A stretch of DNA of 24,816 nt from CAZZKF01 sp964654995 (GCA_964654995.1 CAZZKF010000034.1:1-24816), one strand, 5' to 3'. Counted from the first letter of the stretch, positions 15,160 through 23,089 are shown. Notes: a model not told the origin generated them from the letters alone. A program made the numbers and translations.

Positions 15160-16713
15160 TCAGTCCCGTTCCGGCGCCGGGCTCCAGGTGAGCACCGGCT
15201 TGCGGGCCGCCCGGGTTTCGTCAAGGCGGCGGCGCGGCGCCAGTTTCGGTGCATCGTGAAAGCGCCCGCGTTCACCGTTCATCGCCGCCTGCGCCAGCCC
15301 GCGCAGGCTGGCGACAAAGGCATCCAGGCTGTCCTTGCTCTCGCTTTCGGTCGGCTCGATCAGCATCGCCCCGTGGACCACCAGCGGGAAATAGACGGTC
15401 ATCGGATGAAAGCCCTCGTCGATCATCGCCTTGGCGAAATCGAGGGTCGAGACATCGGTGCCCTTGAGGAAGCGGTCGTCGAACAGGCATTCGTGCATGC
15501 ACGGGCCGTCGAACGACGGGGTCATTACGTCCTCGAGCGACGCCAGCACATAGTTGGCGGCCAGCACCGCATCTTCGGCGACCCGCGCCAGCCCGTCGCG
15601 GCCATGGCTCATCATGTAGGCAAGGGCGCGCACGAACATGCCCATCTGGCCATGAAAGGCGGCCATCCGGCCAAGGCAATCCATGTCCGGACCCGCTGCC
15701 TCATGGCTTTCGACCAGCTCGAACCCTTCGTCCGTCCGGCGCACGAAGGGCAGCGGCACATGTCTGGCCAGGGCCTCGGAAAAAACCACCGGTCCGGCGC
15801 CGGGCCCGCCGCCGCCATGCGGGGTGGAGAAGGTCTTGTGCAGGTTGATGTGCATGGCATCGATGCCGAGATCGCCGGGGCGCACCCGGCCGACAAGAGC
15901 GTTGAAATTGGCGCCGTCGCAATAGAAGTAGGCGCCGGCCTCGCGCAGCAGGCGGGAGATTTCGAGAATGTCGGTCTCGAACAGGCCGCAGGTGTTGGGA
16001 TTGGTCAGCATCAGCGCCGCCACATCCTCGTCAAGCGCCTTGGCGAACGCCTCGAGATCGACGCGGCCGCGATCGTCGGCAGGGATCGATTCGACCCGAT
16101 AGCCGCACAGCGCCGCAGTCGCAGGATTGGTGCCATGCGCCGATTCGGGCACCAGCACCCGGGCCCGCGGGTTGCCCCGGGCCTCATGCGCGGCGCGCAC
16201 CGCCATGATCCCGCACAGCTCGCCATGGGCCCCGGCTTTCGGCGTCAGCGTCACGGCCGGCATGCCGGTCAGCGCCATCAGCCAGCGGGCAAGCTGCGCC
16301 ATCAGCTCCAGCGCACCCTGCACCGTGCTGATGGGCTGCAGCGGGTGGATATCGGCAAAGCCCGGCAGCGCCGCCATTTTCTCATTGAGCCGGGGGTTGT
16401 GCTTCATGGTGCATGAGCCGAGCGGATAGAGGCCGGCATCGATGGCGTAATTCTTGCGCGACAGGCGCACGAAATGGCGCACTACCTGCGGCTCGGAGAG
16501 GCCGGGAAGGCCGATTTCTCCGTCGCGCTCCAGCCCGCCGAGGCGAGCCTGGATGGCGGGCGGCTCCGGCAGATCGACGCCGCTGCGCCCCGGTGCATCC
16601 TGCTCGAAGATCAGCGCCTCTTCGTGATCGAGGCCCCGGTGGCCGGAGAACGTCTCGGGCGCGCGGGCGGCGCCAGTGGGTTCACCGATGCGCGTATTTT
16701 TGCGCCCGCTCAT
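15160..16713 (-). CDS. gcvPB: Glycine dehydrogenase (decarboxylating) subunit 2
   Basis: The PLP-binding half of the two-gene P-protein, which decarboxylates glycine and passes the aminomethyl group to the lipoyl arm of GcvH. It has 517 residues. PLP is expected on Lys293 in MHINLHKTFSTPHGGGGPG. YPLGSCTMKHNPRLNEKMA (~96-114), SAHGTNPATA (~191-200) and FYCDGANFNALVG (~263-275) are further conserved blocks. The start overlaps the gcvPA stop by four bases (ATGA). It is the last gene of the gcvT-H-PA-PB operon. The C-terminal ~20 residues are basic and outside the conserved domain. Confidence 0.97.
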   Translation of the reverse strand: MSGRKNTRIGEPTGAARAPETFSGHRGLDHEEALIFEQDAPGRSGVDLPEPPAIQARLGGLERDGEIGLPGLSEPQVVRHFVRLSRKNYAIDAGLYPLGSCTMKHNPRLNEKMAALPGFADIHPLQPISTVQGALELMAQLARWLMALTGMPAVTLTPKAGAHGELCGIMAVRAAHEARGNPRARVLVPESAHGTNPATAALCGYRVESIPADDRGRVDLEAFAKALDEDVAALMLTNPNTCGLFETDILEISRLLREAGAYFYCDGANFNALVGRVRPGDLGIDAMHINLHKTFSTPHGGGGPGAGPVVFSEALARHVPLPFVRRTDEGFELVESHEAAGPDMDCLGRMAAFHGQMGMFVRALAYMMSHGRDGLARVAEDAVLAANYVLASLEDVMTPSFDGPCMHECLFDDRFLKGTDVSTLDFAKAMIDEGFHPMTVYFPLVVHGAMLIEPTESESKDSLDAFVASLRGLAQAAMNGERGRFHDAPKLAPRRRLDETRAARKPVLTWSPAPERD

Positions 16714-18059
16714 TGGCCCAGAACCTCCTCGAGGCCAAGGACAAGCGCGTCCATGTCCGATTCCGTGCAGGTTTCGGTGACGGTGACCAGAGCCAGGTTC
16801 GCAAGCGCCGGATCGCCCGGAAAGAGGCGCGAGACCGGCACCCCGGCGAGGATGCCACAGCCCGCCAGCGCCTCGATCACCGGCGCCGCCGGGCGCGGCA
16901 GCCGGATGGTGAATTCATTGAAAAAGCTGTCGTTCAACACCTCGACGCCGGGGATTGCAGCCAGGCGCTCGGCCAGCCGCACGGCGCCGGCGTGATTGAG
17001 CGCGGCCAGGCGCTTGAAGCCGGCCTCGCCGAGCAGCGCCAGATGAATGCAGAAGGCGAGCGCGCAGAGCCCCGAATTGGTGCAGATGTTGCTGGTTGCC
17101 TTTTCGCGGCGAATATGCTGCTCGCGGGTGGACAGGGTGAGCACATAGCCGCGCCGCCCATCGACATCCTGCGTTTCGCCGACCAGCCGGCCGGGCATTT
17201 GCCGGACATAGCGGGCGCGGGTCGCAAACAGCCCCAGATAGGGCCCGCCGAAGGAGAGCGGATTGCCGATCGCCTGGCCCTCGCCGGCAAAGATGTCGGC
17301 GCCCATGGCGCCGGGCGGGCGAACGGCGCCCAGCGAGACGACCTCGGTGGTCACCGCGATGAGCAGCGCACCAACGGCATGGGCGGCCTCGGCCAGCGGC
17401 GTGAGGTCATGCAGGCGGCCGAACACATCAGGCGTCTGGACGACGACGCAGGAGGTGGCCTCGTCGATCCGGTCGATCAGCGACTCGGGAGCATCCGGAT
17501 CGGGCGCCCCGGCCTCGATCTCGTCATCGGTAAACCGGGTCATGGTGCCGATCACGTCCAGATAATGGGGATGCAGGCCGCCCGAGATGACCGCCTTGCG
17601 GCGCCGGGTGATGCGCCGTGCCATCAGCACCGCTTCAGCGCACGCCGTCGAGCCGTCGTACATCGAGGCGTTGGCCACCTCCAGGCCGGAAAGTCGCGCC
17701 ACCTGGGTCTGGAACTCGAACAGGTACTGCAGCGTGCCCTGGCTGATCTCCGGCTGGTAGGGGGTGTATGAGGTGAGGAATTCGCTGCGCCCGATCAACT
17801 GCGAGACGGCCGCCGGCAGATGATGGCGATAGGCCCCGGCGCCGAGGAAAAACGGCACCTCGCCAGCCACCAGATTGCCCGCCGCCATGTCTTTGAGCGC
17901 CCGCTCAACCTCCATCTCGCCGGCATGTTCGGGCAGCTCCAGCGGCTCATCAAGCAGGGCCGCCTCGGGCACGTCGCAAAACAGGTCATCGACGCTGCCG
18001 ACACCGATTGCGTCGAGCATGGCGCGCCGGTCGGCGTCGGTGAGCGGCAGATAGCGCAT
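16710..18059 (-). CDS. gcvPA: Glycine dehydrogenase (decarboxylating) subunit 1
   Basis: The N-terminal half of a split P-protein, working as a heterodimer with GcvPB. It has 449 residues. Recognisable blocks are MRYLPLTDADRRAML at the start, FLGAGAYRHHLPAAV, SYTPYQPEISQGTLQ, NASMYDGSTACAEA and MPGRLVGETQDVDG. It lacks the PLP lysine, which is in the partner. The start is joined to the gcvH stop as TAATG (one-base overlap), and the end overlaps gcvPB by four bases, so the three genes are translationally coupled. Confidence 0.97.
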   Translation of the reverse strand: MRYLPLTDADRRAMLDAIGVGSVDDLFCDVPEAALLDEPLELPEHAGEMEVERALKDMAAGNLVAGEVPFFLGAGAYRHHLPAAVSQLIGRSEFLTSYTPYQPEISQGTLQYLFEFQTQVARLSGLEVANASMYDGSTACAEAVLMARRITRRRKAVISGGLHPHYLDVIGTMTRFTDDEIEAGAPDPDAPESLIDRIDEATSCVVVQTPDVFGRLHDLTPLAEAAHAVGALLIAVTTEVVSLGAVRPPGAMGADIFAGEGQAIGNPLSFGGPYLGLFATRARYVRQMPGRLVGETQDVDGRRGYVLTLSTREQHIRREKATSNICTNSGLCALAFCIHLALLGEAGFKRLAALNHAGAVRLAERLAAIPGVEVLNDSFFNEFTIRLPRPAAPVIEALAGCGILAGVPVSRLFPGDPALANLALVTVTETCTESDMDALVLGLEEVLGQ

Positions 18060-18436
18060 TACTCCAGGCCCTCGACAAAGCTCTGGTATTCGTCCTCGGT
18101 CATCAACTGGCTGACCGCCGACGGGTCCTCGACCCGGATCTTGAAGAACCAGCCGTCATCCAGGGGCGAGGTGTTGACCAGCGACGGATCGTCCTCGAGC
18201 GCCGAATTGACCTTGATGATCTCGCCGCCTACCGGCGCATAGACCTCGCTCGCCGCCTTCACCGATTCGACCACCGCCACCTCGTCGTCCTTGGCGAAGC
18301 TGGCGCCGACCTCGGGCAGCTCGACATAAACCACGTCGCCCAGCGCGTTCTGGGCATATTCGGAAATGCCGACGGTGCCGACGTCGCCGTCGAGCCTGAT
18401 CCACTCATGTTGTTCGGTATAGCGTTCACCGCTCAT
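18059..18436 (-). CDS. gcvH: Glycine cleavage system H protein
   Basis: The lipoylated carrier that shuttles the aminomethyl group between the P, T and L proteins. It has 125 residues, with the hallmark ESVKAASEVYAPVGGEI; lipoate goes on Lys60. TEQHEWIRLDGDVGTVGISEYAQNALGD-type sequence opens the barrel-sandwich fold, and DGWFFKI lies near the end. It overlaps the gcvT stop by four bases (18433-18436). The L protein (dihydrolipoyl dehydrogenase) is not in the window. Confidence 0.98.
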   Translation of the reverse strand: MSGERYTEQHEWIRLDGDVGTVGISEYAQNALGDVVYVELPEVGASFAKDDEVAVVESVKAASEVYAPVGGEIIKVNSALEDDPSLVNTSPLDDGWFFKIRVEDPSAVSQLMTEDEYQSFVEGLE

Positions 18437-19578
18437 GATCCGCCTCCTTTCGCTGTCTTCGGTGGTGATGGCGCGCGCACGTAACGATGCGGCACGAACG
18501 GCAGTTTTGCGACCTCCGCCGCCACCGTCCGGCCCCGCAAGCTGACGCCGACGCGCTCTCCCGGTTTTGCATATCGGGTTGCGACATAACCCATCGCAAC
18601 CGGTCCGCCGACGCTCGGGCCGAAGCCGCCGCTGGTAATGCGGCCGATCACCGCGCCCGCATCGTCGACGATCTCGGCGCCTTCGCGCACCGGCGCCCGG
18701 CCCTCGGGGCGAATGCCGACGCGCCGGCGCGGCGCCCCGCGCTCCAGTTGCTCAAGGATCACGGCGGCGCCGGGAAAATCGCCGCACGCGCGCCGGGGCT
18801 TGGAGATTGCCCAGACCAGCGCCGCCTCCACCGGTGTCGTCGTCTCGTCGATGTCGTGGCCGTAGAGGCACAGCCCGGCCTCGAGCCGCAGGCTGTCACG
18901 CGCGCCGAGCCCGATCGGCGCCACCTCGTCTTCGGCCAGCAGGCGTTCGGCGAGCTCGACGGCGTGCGCATCCGCGACCGAGATCTCGAACCCGTCCTCA
19001 CCGGTATAGCCGGAGCGGCTGACCCAGCAGGGAATGCCGGCAACCTCGACCGCCGCGGCGCCAAGGAAGGTGAGCTCCGCGGCCGCCGGGGCGAGGCGCG
19101 CCATCACCGCCGCGGCCGCTGGGCCCTGCAGAGCCAGCAAGGCACGGTCATCGAGCAATTCCACATCAAAGCCCTCGAGCCCGGCCCGCAGATGGGCGAC
19201 ATCGAAGGCCTTGCGGGCGGCATTGACCACCAGCAGCAGATCGTCCTCGCGCCGGGTCACCATCAGATCATCGAGAATACCGCCCTGATCGTTGGTCAAC
19301 AGCGTGTAGCGCATTTGCCCCGGCGCGAGCCCCCGGATATCACCGGTCACCAGACGCTCGAGGGCAGCCGCCGCACCTTCGCCGGGAATGCGCAGCTGGC
19401 CCATGTGCGAGACATCAAAGAGGCCGGCGAGCTCGCGGGTGTGGCGGTGTTCGGCGAGAATGCCGCGGGCATATTGCACCGGCATCAGATAGCCGGCAAA
19501 CGGCACCATGCGGGCGCCCTGCGCAACATGGAGGTCGTAAAGGGGGGTGTGCTTGAGATCCGCGTCTTCGGCTGCCAC
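18433..19578 (-). CDS. gcvT: Aminomethyltransferase (glycine cleavage T protein)
   Basis: Moves the methylene group from aminomethyl-GcvH to tetrahydrofolate and releases ammonia. It has 381 residues from the GTG at 19578. That start has GGGAGG five bases upstream, whereas the in-frame TTG at 19596 has none. N-terminal TPLYDLHVAQGARMVPFAGYLMPVQY-type sequence, then GLFDVSHMGQ, NDQGGILDDLMV (folate-site Asp), SRSGYTGEDGFEI and the C-terminal ITSGGFGPSVGGPVAMGYV are all family blocks. First gene of the gcv operon, preceded by a tandem glycine riboswitch and a good promoter. The C-terminus PKTAKGGGS is non-conserved. Confidence 0.96.
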   Translation of the reverse strand: MAAEDADLKHTPLYDLHVAQGARMVPFAGYLMPVQYARGILAEHRHTRELAGLFDVSHMGQLRIPGEGAAAALERLVTGDIRGLAPGQMRYTLLTNDQGGILDDLMVTRREDDLLLVVNAARKAFDVAHLRAGLEGFDVELLDDRALLALQGPAAAAVMARLAPAAAELTFLGAAAVEVAGIPCWVSRSGYTGEDGFEISVADAHAVELAERLLAEDEVAPIGLGARDSLRLEAGLCLYGHDIDETTTPVEAALVWAISKPRRACGDFPGAAVILEQLERGAPRRRVGIRPEGRAPVREGAEIVDDAGAVIGRITSGGFGPSVGGPVAMGYVATRYAKPGERVGVSLRGRTVAAEVAKLPFVPHRYVRAPSPPKTAKGGGS

Positions 19579-19603
19579 CAGGTCCTCCCACAGCAATACG
19601 GGA

Positions 19604-19638
19604 CATGGATTACCGGGCCAAACTGTGCCCGCTCCATG
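19604..19638 (-). promoter_or_regulatory. Compound hairpin after the riboswitch (candidate expression platform)
   Basis: In the RNA, CATGGA pairs with TCCATG (19633-19638 with 19604-19609) and an inner CGGGC pairs with GCCCG (19627-19631 with 19614-19618). It lies directly between aptamer 2 and the gcvT ribosome-binding site. No U-run follows, which argues against an intrinsic terminator and leaves translational control possible. Confidence 0.4.
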
Positions 19639-19640
19639 CC

Positions 19641-19868
19641 CCCTCTGTCTTCGGACCTGAGAGATTTGACCGCTCCGCGGCCCAAAGGCCGGCGGTGGCG
19701 CGGTTTACCCCTTCGGTGAGGCCGGCGGATGCGTCATTCGGCGCCTCCTCCGGCCTGCTTTCCAGAGTGCCCTCCCCCTGCGGTCCCTTCGCCTGAGAGT
19801 TTCCGGGGCGGTTGCTCCTTCGGCGCCGGCTCGGGCGCAAGGCCCGCACGCCGGTCTCTCCCGCAGGG
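19641..19868 (-). promoter_or_regulatory. Tandem glycine riboswitch (gcvT element)
   Basis: Two glycine aptamers in a row in the gcv leader RNA. Aptamer 1 (19868 to 19776) is closed by an eight-base P1 stem, CCCTGCGG with CCGCAGGG, and contains GGGAGAGACCGG, GCGCCGAAGGAGCAA and AAACTCTCAGGC. A short linker follows. Aptamer 2 (19767 to 19643) is closed by CTCTG with CAGAG and contains GGAAAGCAGG, CACCGAAGGGGTAAACC and AATCTCTCAGGTCCGAAGAC. These match the conserved cores of the known class. In most bacteria glycine binding turns the gcv operon on; that direction is inferred here. Confidence 0.95.
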
Positions 19869-19890
19869 TTCATCGGCTTCGTCTTCACCG

Positions 19891-19908
19891 GACGGCGCAA
19901 GCGCCGTC
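19891..19908 (-). repeat. Perfect hairpin at the 5' end of the gcv leader
   Basis: GACGGCG, loop CTTG, CGCCGTC: a seven-base perfect stem just after the predicted transcription start and 22 bases before aptamer 1. It may protect the 5' end or help leader folding; function unknown. Confidence 0.6.
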
Positions 19909-19916
19909 TGTCCGCG

Positions 19917-19944
19917 ATCATAGTCGGCGCAGCCGGCGAGTCAA
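19917..19944 (-). promoter_or_regulatory. Promoter of the gcv operon
   Basis: On the minus strand TTGACT (19944-19939), a 16-base spacer, then TATGAT (19922-19917), placing the transcript start near 19910, about 40 bases before aptamer 1. The -35 element overlaps a GANTC site (GACTC, 19942-19938). The bases from 19945 to 19989 show nothing further. Confidence 0.7.
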
Positions 19945-19989
19945 TGCGGGTTCACGCCGTCCGTTCGCGGCCGTCCGCGCCGGCGCGGA

Positions 19990-20598
19990 TCAGCGGAAGA
20001 AATTGTATTCCAGCTGGTCGGGCGAGAGCTGGAAGCCGATCAGGATTTCGTAGTCCTTGGCCGGTTTTTCCTTGGTCCCCGGCACGAACTGGGTGAAGCG
20101 TTCGCGAAAGCGGCTGGGTTTGCCATCCGCCGTGAAGCGATGCTCGGAAAAGAACACCTTCTTGGCAACCATCCGATTGTCCTTGGTGGCGACCGCCACG
20201 AAGAACGGGATGCGGGCTGCGCCGGTGGTATCGGCGGGGCCGGGCCAGGCCGAGATCTCGAAGCTGATCGTCGCGTCGATGCCGTCGCCGCGTTTTTGGC
20301 AGGCAATCGCCAGATTGCTGATCTCGGCGCGGTAGACGATATCGTCTTCGGTGCGCCCGGGACCGTCGGCAAACCGGGTCAGCGTGCCGGTGCCCGAAAC
20401 CACGGCGGTGGCCGGACAGATCATCCGCGCCTTGCGTTCCTTTTTCTCGGTCGAACAGCCGGTCAAAGCCACTGCCAGACCCAGGATCGCCAGCAGCGTC
20501 ACGACGCTGAACCGGCGGCCGGTTCGGCCCGGCCGTCCGCCACCGCTTGCGCCATTGCCCGAGCCCGGGCGGCGGTTAAAGGTTCTTGTGCGAGCCAT
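19990..20598 (-). CDS. Hypothetical lipoprotein
   Basis: A 202-residue protein I do not recognise. It has an unusually long, Gly/Arg-rich basic n-region (~32 residues), then a hydrophobic segment (VVTLLAILGLAVA) and a lipobox LTGC, so Cys48 should be lipidated. The mature part is beta-rich with no cysteine pair beyond CPA and ACQ, and includes CPATAVVSGTGTLTRF, DIVYRAEISNLAIACQK and VAVATKDNRMVAKKVF. This resembles small alphaproteobacterial envelope proteins of unknown role. The ATG at 20598 is chosen; the frame stays open upstream into the CDGSH gene, which it overlaps by 23 bases, suggesting co-transcription. Annotation as a lipoprotein is fairly safe; function is open. Confidence 0.75.
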   Translation of the reverse strand: MARTRTFNRRPGSGNGASGGGRPGRTGRRFSVVTLLAILGLAVALTGCSTEKKERKARMICPATAVVSGTGTLTRFADGPGRTEDDIVYRAEISNLAIACQKRGDGIDATISFEISAWPGPADTTGAARIPFFVAVATKDNRMVAKKVFFSEHRFTADGKPSRFRERFTQFVPGTKEKPAKDYEILIGFQLSPDQLEYNFFR

Positions 20599-20815
20599 CG
20601 CAGAAGGGCTGATTCTTGGTCTGCTTGCAGCCGCAAAAGAAGACCGTGCGGCTTTCTTCGGCCTCATAGACCACCGGGGTCATGCTGGAGCCCTTGTGCG
20701 CCCCGTCGCAAAACGGCTGCGACGCGCTTTTGCCGCAGGCGCACCAGAAATAGGTCTTTCCGGCCTCGACCTCGACGGCAAAGGGCTCGCGGCTGGCAAT
20801 TGTCGGTTCCGACAT
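20576..20815 (-). CDS. CDGSH iron-sulfur domain protein (two motifs)
   Basis: A 79-residue protein made of two CDGSH modules, each of which binds a 2Fe-2S cluster by three Cys and one His. The first is CACGKSASQPFCDGAH (~residues 25-40), the second CGCKQTKNQPFCDGSH (~61-76). Such small bacterial CDGSH proteins are thought to be redox or cluster-transfer proteins; the partner is unknown. The ATG at 20815 has a purine-rich AGGGACAGG six bases upstream and is preferred over a TTG at 20836. It is followed by, and overlaps, the lipoprotein gene. Confidence 0.9.
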   Translation of the reverse strand: MSEPTIASREPFAVEVEAGKTYFWCACGKSASQPFCDGAHKGSSMTPVVYEAEESRTVFFCGCKQTKNQPFCDGSHKNL

Positions 20816-20872
20816 CGAACGCCTGTCCCTGTTCAACCTGCTCTCGAGCGACCCCGGGTTGGGCCGGGGCGC

Positions 20873-20901
20873 ATCTTAGAGAAGCGGCGCGCGTTGTACA
20901 A
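20873..20901 (-). promoter_or_regulatory. Possible promoter of the CDGSH gene
   Basis: Minus strand TTGTAC (20901-20896), 17-base spacer, TAAGAT (20878-20873), about 58 bases before the CDGSH start in the 194-base divergent gap with thrB. A lone TTGACA on the other strand (20908-20913) has no matching -10. Confidence 0.35.
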
Positions 20902-21009
20902 GAACGGTTGACATTTGCCGCCCCAGAGGCTTCAAGCAAACGGGCGGCGGCAGGCGCCTTACCCGCACATCGCGGGCGTCGCGGGGATCATGGACGACAG
21001 GGCGGATCG

Positions 21010-21987
21010 GTGGCGGTTTATACGGACGTGAGCGCGGAGGAACTGGCCGACTTCATCGCCGGCTACGACATCGGCGCCTTGCGCTCGGTCAAGGGCATCG
21101 CCGAAGGGGTGGAGAATTCCAACTATCTGATCCAGACGGAGGCCGGCAACTACATCCTCACCCTGTACGAGCGCCGGGTGGCGGAGGCCGATCTGCCGTT
21201 CTTTCTCGGCCTGATGGATCATCTGGCGGCGCGCGGCATTCCCTGCCCGGTGCCGGTCCGCGACCGCCGCGGCGAGGCCCTGGGCCGCCTGTGCGGGCGC
21301 CCGGCGGCGATCATCACCTTCCTCGACGGGGTGATCGCGCGCGAGCCCGGTCCGCAGCACTGCGCGGCACTCGGCCGGGCCATGGCGCGCCTGCACGAGG
21401 CCGGGGCCGATTTTACGCTCACGCGCGCCAATGCCCTGTCGATCGATGGCTGGCAGACCCTGGCCGCAACCTGCGCGCCGAAGGCCGATCAGGTGCAGGC
21501 CGGATTGGCCGAGATCATTACCGAAGAGCTTGCGGACCTGAAGAGCCTCTGGCCCGAGGGTTTGCCCGCCGGGATCATTCACGCCGATCTGTTTCCCGAC
21601 AACGTGTTTTTCCTCGGCGATGCGCTCACCGGCCTGATCGACTTCTATTTTTCCTGCAACGACTATCTGGCCTATGACCTGGCGGTCTGCCTCAATGCCT
21701 GGTGTTTCGATGGCCGGCACCGCTTCTCGCCGGCCCATGCGCGCGCCCTGATTGCCGGCTATCAGGAGGTCCGGGCGCTGACGGCGGGCGAGCGCGCGGC
21801 CTTGCCGGTTCTCGCCCGCGGCGCGGCACTGCGGTTCCTGCTGACCCGATTGTACGACAAGCTGCACCATGTCGATGGTGCCCTGGTGCGACCCAAGGAC
21901 CCGCTCGAGTATCTCGCGCGCCTGACCTTTCACCGCACCGTGGAGGATGCCGGCGTCTACGGACTTGAGGACGGCGGTAATGGCTGA
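21010..21987 (+). CDS. thrB: Homoserine kinase (type II, ThrB)
   Basis: Phosphorylates homoserine for threonine synthesis. It has 325 residues and belongs to the aminoglycoside-phosphotransferase/choline-kinase fold used by many alphaproteobacteria, not the GHMP kinase of E. coli. VAVYTDVSAEELADFIAGYD is the usual N-terminus and fixes the start at the GTG at 21010; the frame is open much further upstream without similarity. GIAEGVENSNYLIQTE and YILTLYERRV form the N-lobe. The catalytic loop is HADLFPDN (His191, Asp193) with the metal-binding Asp211 in GLIDFYF. It overlaps rnhA by eight bases. The ispH gene that often precedes it is not adjacent here. Confidence 0.95.
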   Translation: MAVYTDVSAEELADFIAGYDIGALRSVKGIAEGVENSNYLIQTEAGNYILTLYERRVAEADLPFFLGLMDHLAARGIPCPVPVRDRRGEALGRLCGRPAAIITFLDGVIAREPGPQHCAALGRAMARLHEAGADFTLTRANALSIDGWQTLAATCAPKADQVQAGLAEIITEELADLKSLWPEGLPAGIIHADLFPDNVFFLGDALTGLIDFYFSCNDYLAYDLAVCLNAWCFDGRHRFSPAHARALIAGYQEVRALTAGERAALPVLARGAALRFLLTRLYDKLHHVDGALVRPKDPLEYLARLTFHRTVEDAGVYGLEDGGNG

Positions 21988-22426
21988 GGTCACGATCTAT
22001 ACCGACGGGGCGTGCTCGGGCAATCCCGGCCCCGGCGGCTGGGGCGCCATCCTGATGTGGAACGGCAAACGGCGCGAGCTGTCGGGCGGCGCCAAGCAGA
22101 CCACCAACAACCAGATGGAAATGACGGCGGCGATCGAGGCGCTGGAGGCGCTCAAGCGGCCATGCACCGTGCATCTTTATACCGACAGCACATACTTGAA
22201 GACCGGCATCACCGAGTGGATTCACAAATGGAAAGCCAACGGCTGGCGCACCGCCGCCCGCAAGCCGGTGAAAAACGCCGAACTGTGGCGCCGGCTCGAT
22301 GCCCTGATGGACAAGCACCGCGTCCACTGGCACTGGGTCAAGGGCCACGCCGGCGATACCGAGAACGAGCGTGCCGACGCGCTTGCCCGTGAAGGCATGG
22401 CCCCTTACCTGTCGCCGAAATCGTGA
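21980..22426 (+). CDS. rnhA: Ribonuclease HI
   Basis: Degrades RNA in RNA-DNA hybrids. It has 148 residues. All catalytic positions are present: Asp9 in YTDGACSGNPGPGGWG, Glu47 in NNQMEMTAAIEAL, Asp69 in YTDSTYLKTGI, and Asp133 with His123 in VKGHAGDTENERADALA. The basic protrusion HKWKANGWR is also present. The ATG at 21980 lies inside the last codons of thrB and has GAGGACGG upstream, so the two genes are coupled. With rnhB at 4514, this window encodes both RNase H types. Confidence 0.98.
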   Translation: MAEVTIYTDGACSGNPGPGGWGAILMWNGKRRELSGGAKQTTNNQMEMTAAIEALEALKRPCTVHLYTDSTYLKTGITEWIHKWKANGWRTAARKPVKNAELWRRLDALMDKHRVHWHWVKGHAGDTENERADALAREGMAPYLSPKS

Positions 22427-22464
22427 CTGTCACGCCCCCGTGGCGCGCCAATCCTGAAGCGCCC

Positions 22465-22947
22465 CTAAAGCTGCTGAAGAATGGCCTCGGCGCTGCTGAC
22501 CTCGAAGGCACCGGGCGCCTCGACATTCAAGGCCGTCACCACGCCGTCCTCGACGATCATCGCGAAGCGCTGTGCGCGCACCCCCATGCCGAAGCCGGAG
22601 GCATCGAAGTCAAGTCCCAGCGCCCGGGCGAACTCACCATTGCCGTCGGCCAGCATCAGAACCTTGTCGCCGACATTCTGGTCCTTGCCCCAGGCGTCCA
22701 TGACGAAGGCATCATTGACCGAAAGACAGGCAATGACATCCACGCCCTTGGCCTTGATGGCATCGGCGTTCTGCACAAACCCGGGAAGATGCCTGGCCGA
22801 ACACGTCGGCGTATAAGCACCCGGCACAGCGAACAGAACAACCTTCTTGCCGGAAAACAGCTCTTCCGTGGTGATCGGCGCCGGGCCGTCGGCGGTCATG
22901 TGCATCAGCTTGCCGTCGGGAATTCTGTCGCCAACCTGTATTGTCAT
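22465..22947 (-). CDS. Peroxiredoxin, Prx5 type
   Basis: A thiol peroxidase of 160 residues that reduces hydrogen peroxide and organic peroxides. KVVLFAVPGAYTPTCSARHLPGF carries the peroxidatic Cys49 within the PxxxTxxC signature. VIACLSVNDAFVMDAW follows, with a second cysteine at 74, and Arg in GVRAQRFAMIV completes the site. The ATG at 22947 sits behind GATGATGAGGTAG; a longer frame to 23001 adds residues unlike the family. Its end faces the rnhA end with a 38-base gap. The electron donor (glutaredoxin or thioredoxin) is not visible. Confidence 0.95.
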   Translation of the reverse strand: MTIQVGDRIPDGKLMHMTADGPAPITTEELFSGKKVVLFAVPGAYTPTCSARHLPGFVQNADAIKAKGVDVIACLSVNDAFVMDAWGKDQNVGDKVLMLADGNGEFARALGLDFDASGFGMGVRAQRFAMIVEDGVVTALNVEAPGAFEVSSAEAILQQL

Positions 22948-23061
22948 GTCTACCTCATCATCTAACGCGAATGTGTACAAAAACAGATGACAGCATAGCA
23001 CCGATCGCGATCCCCCGCCCCCAAATGCTCAAGCGTCCGGCACTGGGCGTCCTAAGCCTCT

Positions 23062-23089
23062 GTGATAATGAAACTAAATTTCAGATCAA
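23062..23089 (-). promoter_or_regulatory. Putative peroxiredoxin promoter with an operator-like dyad in its spacer
   Basis: Minus strand TTGATC (23089-23084), 16-base spacer, TATCAC (23067-23062). The spacer is almost filled by the dyad TGAAA-N5-TTTCA (23069-23083), in an AT-rich island within GC-rich DNA. It lies about 115 bases before the peroxiredoxin start. The rest of the 237-base gap 22948-23184 shows no gene or RNA that I can recognise. Confidence 0.35.

Noticed and set aside
15256..16416. Long plus-strand frames across the gcv operon (also 16413-17771 and 18487-19719)
   Set aside because: Mirror frames of GC-rich gcvPB, gcvPA and gcvT; no family similarity or start signals.
19604..19638. 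Intrinsic terminator after the glycine riboswitch
   Set aside because: The hairpin is real but no U-tract follows; kept only as a possible expression platform.
20140..21009. N-terminal extension of the homoserine kinase frame
   Set aside because: It runs antisense to the lipoprotein and CDGSH genes and has no similarity; the family N-terminus begins at the GTG at 21010.
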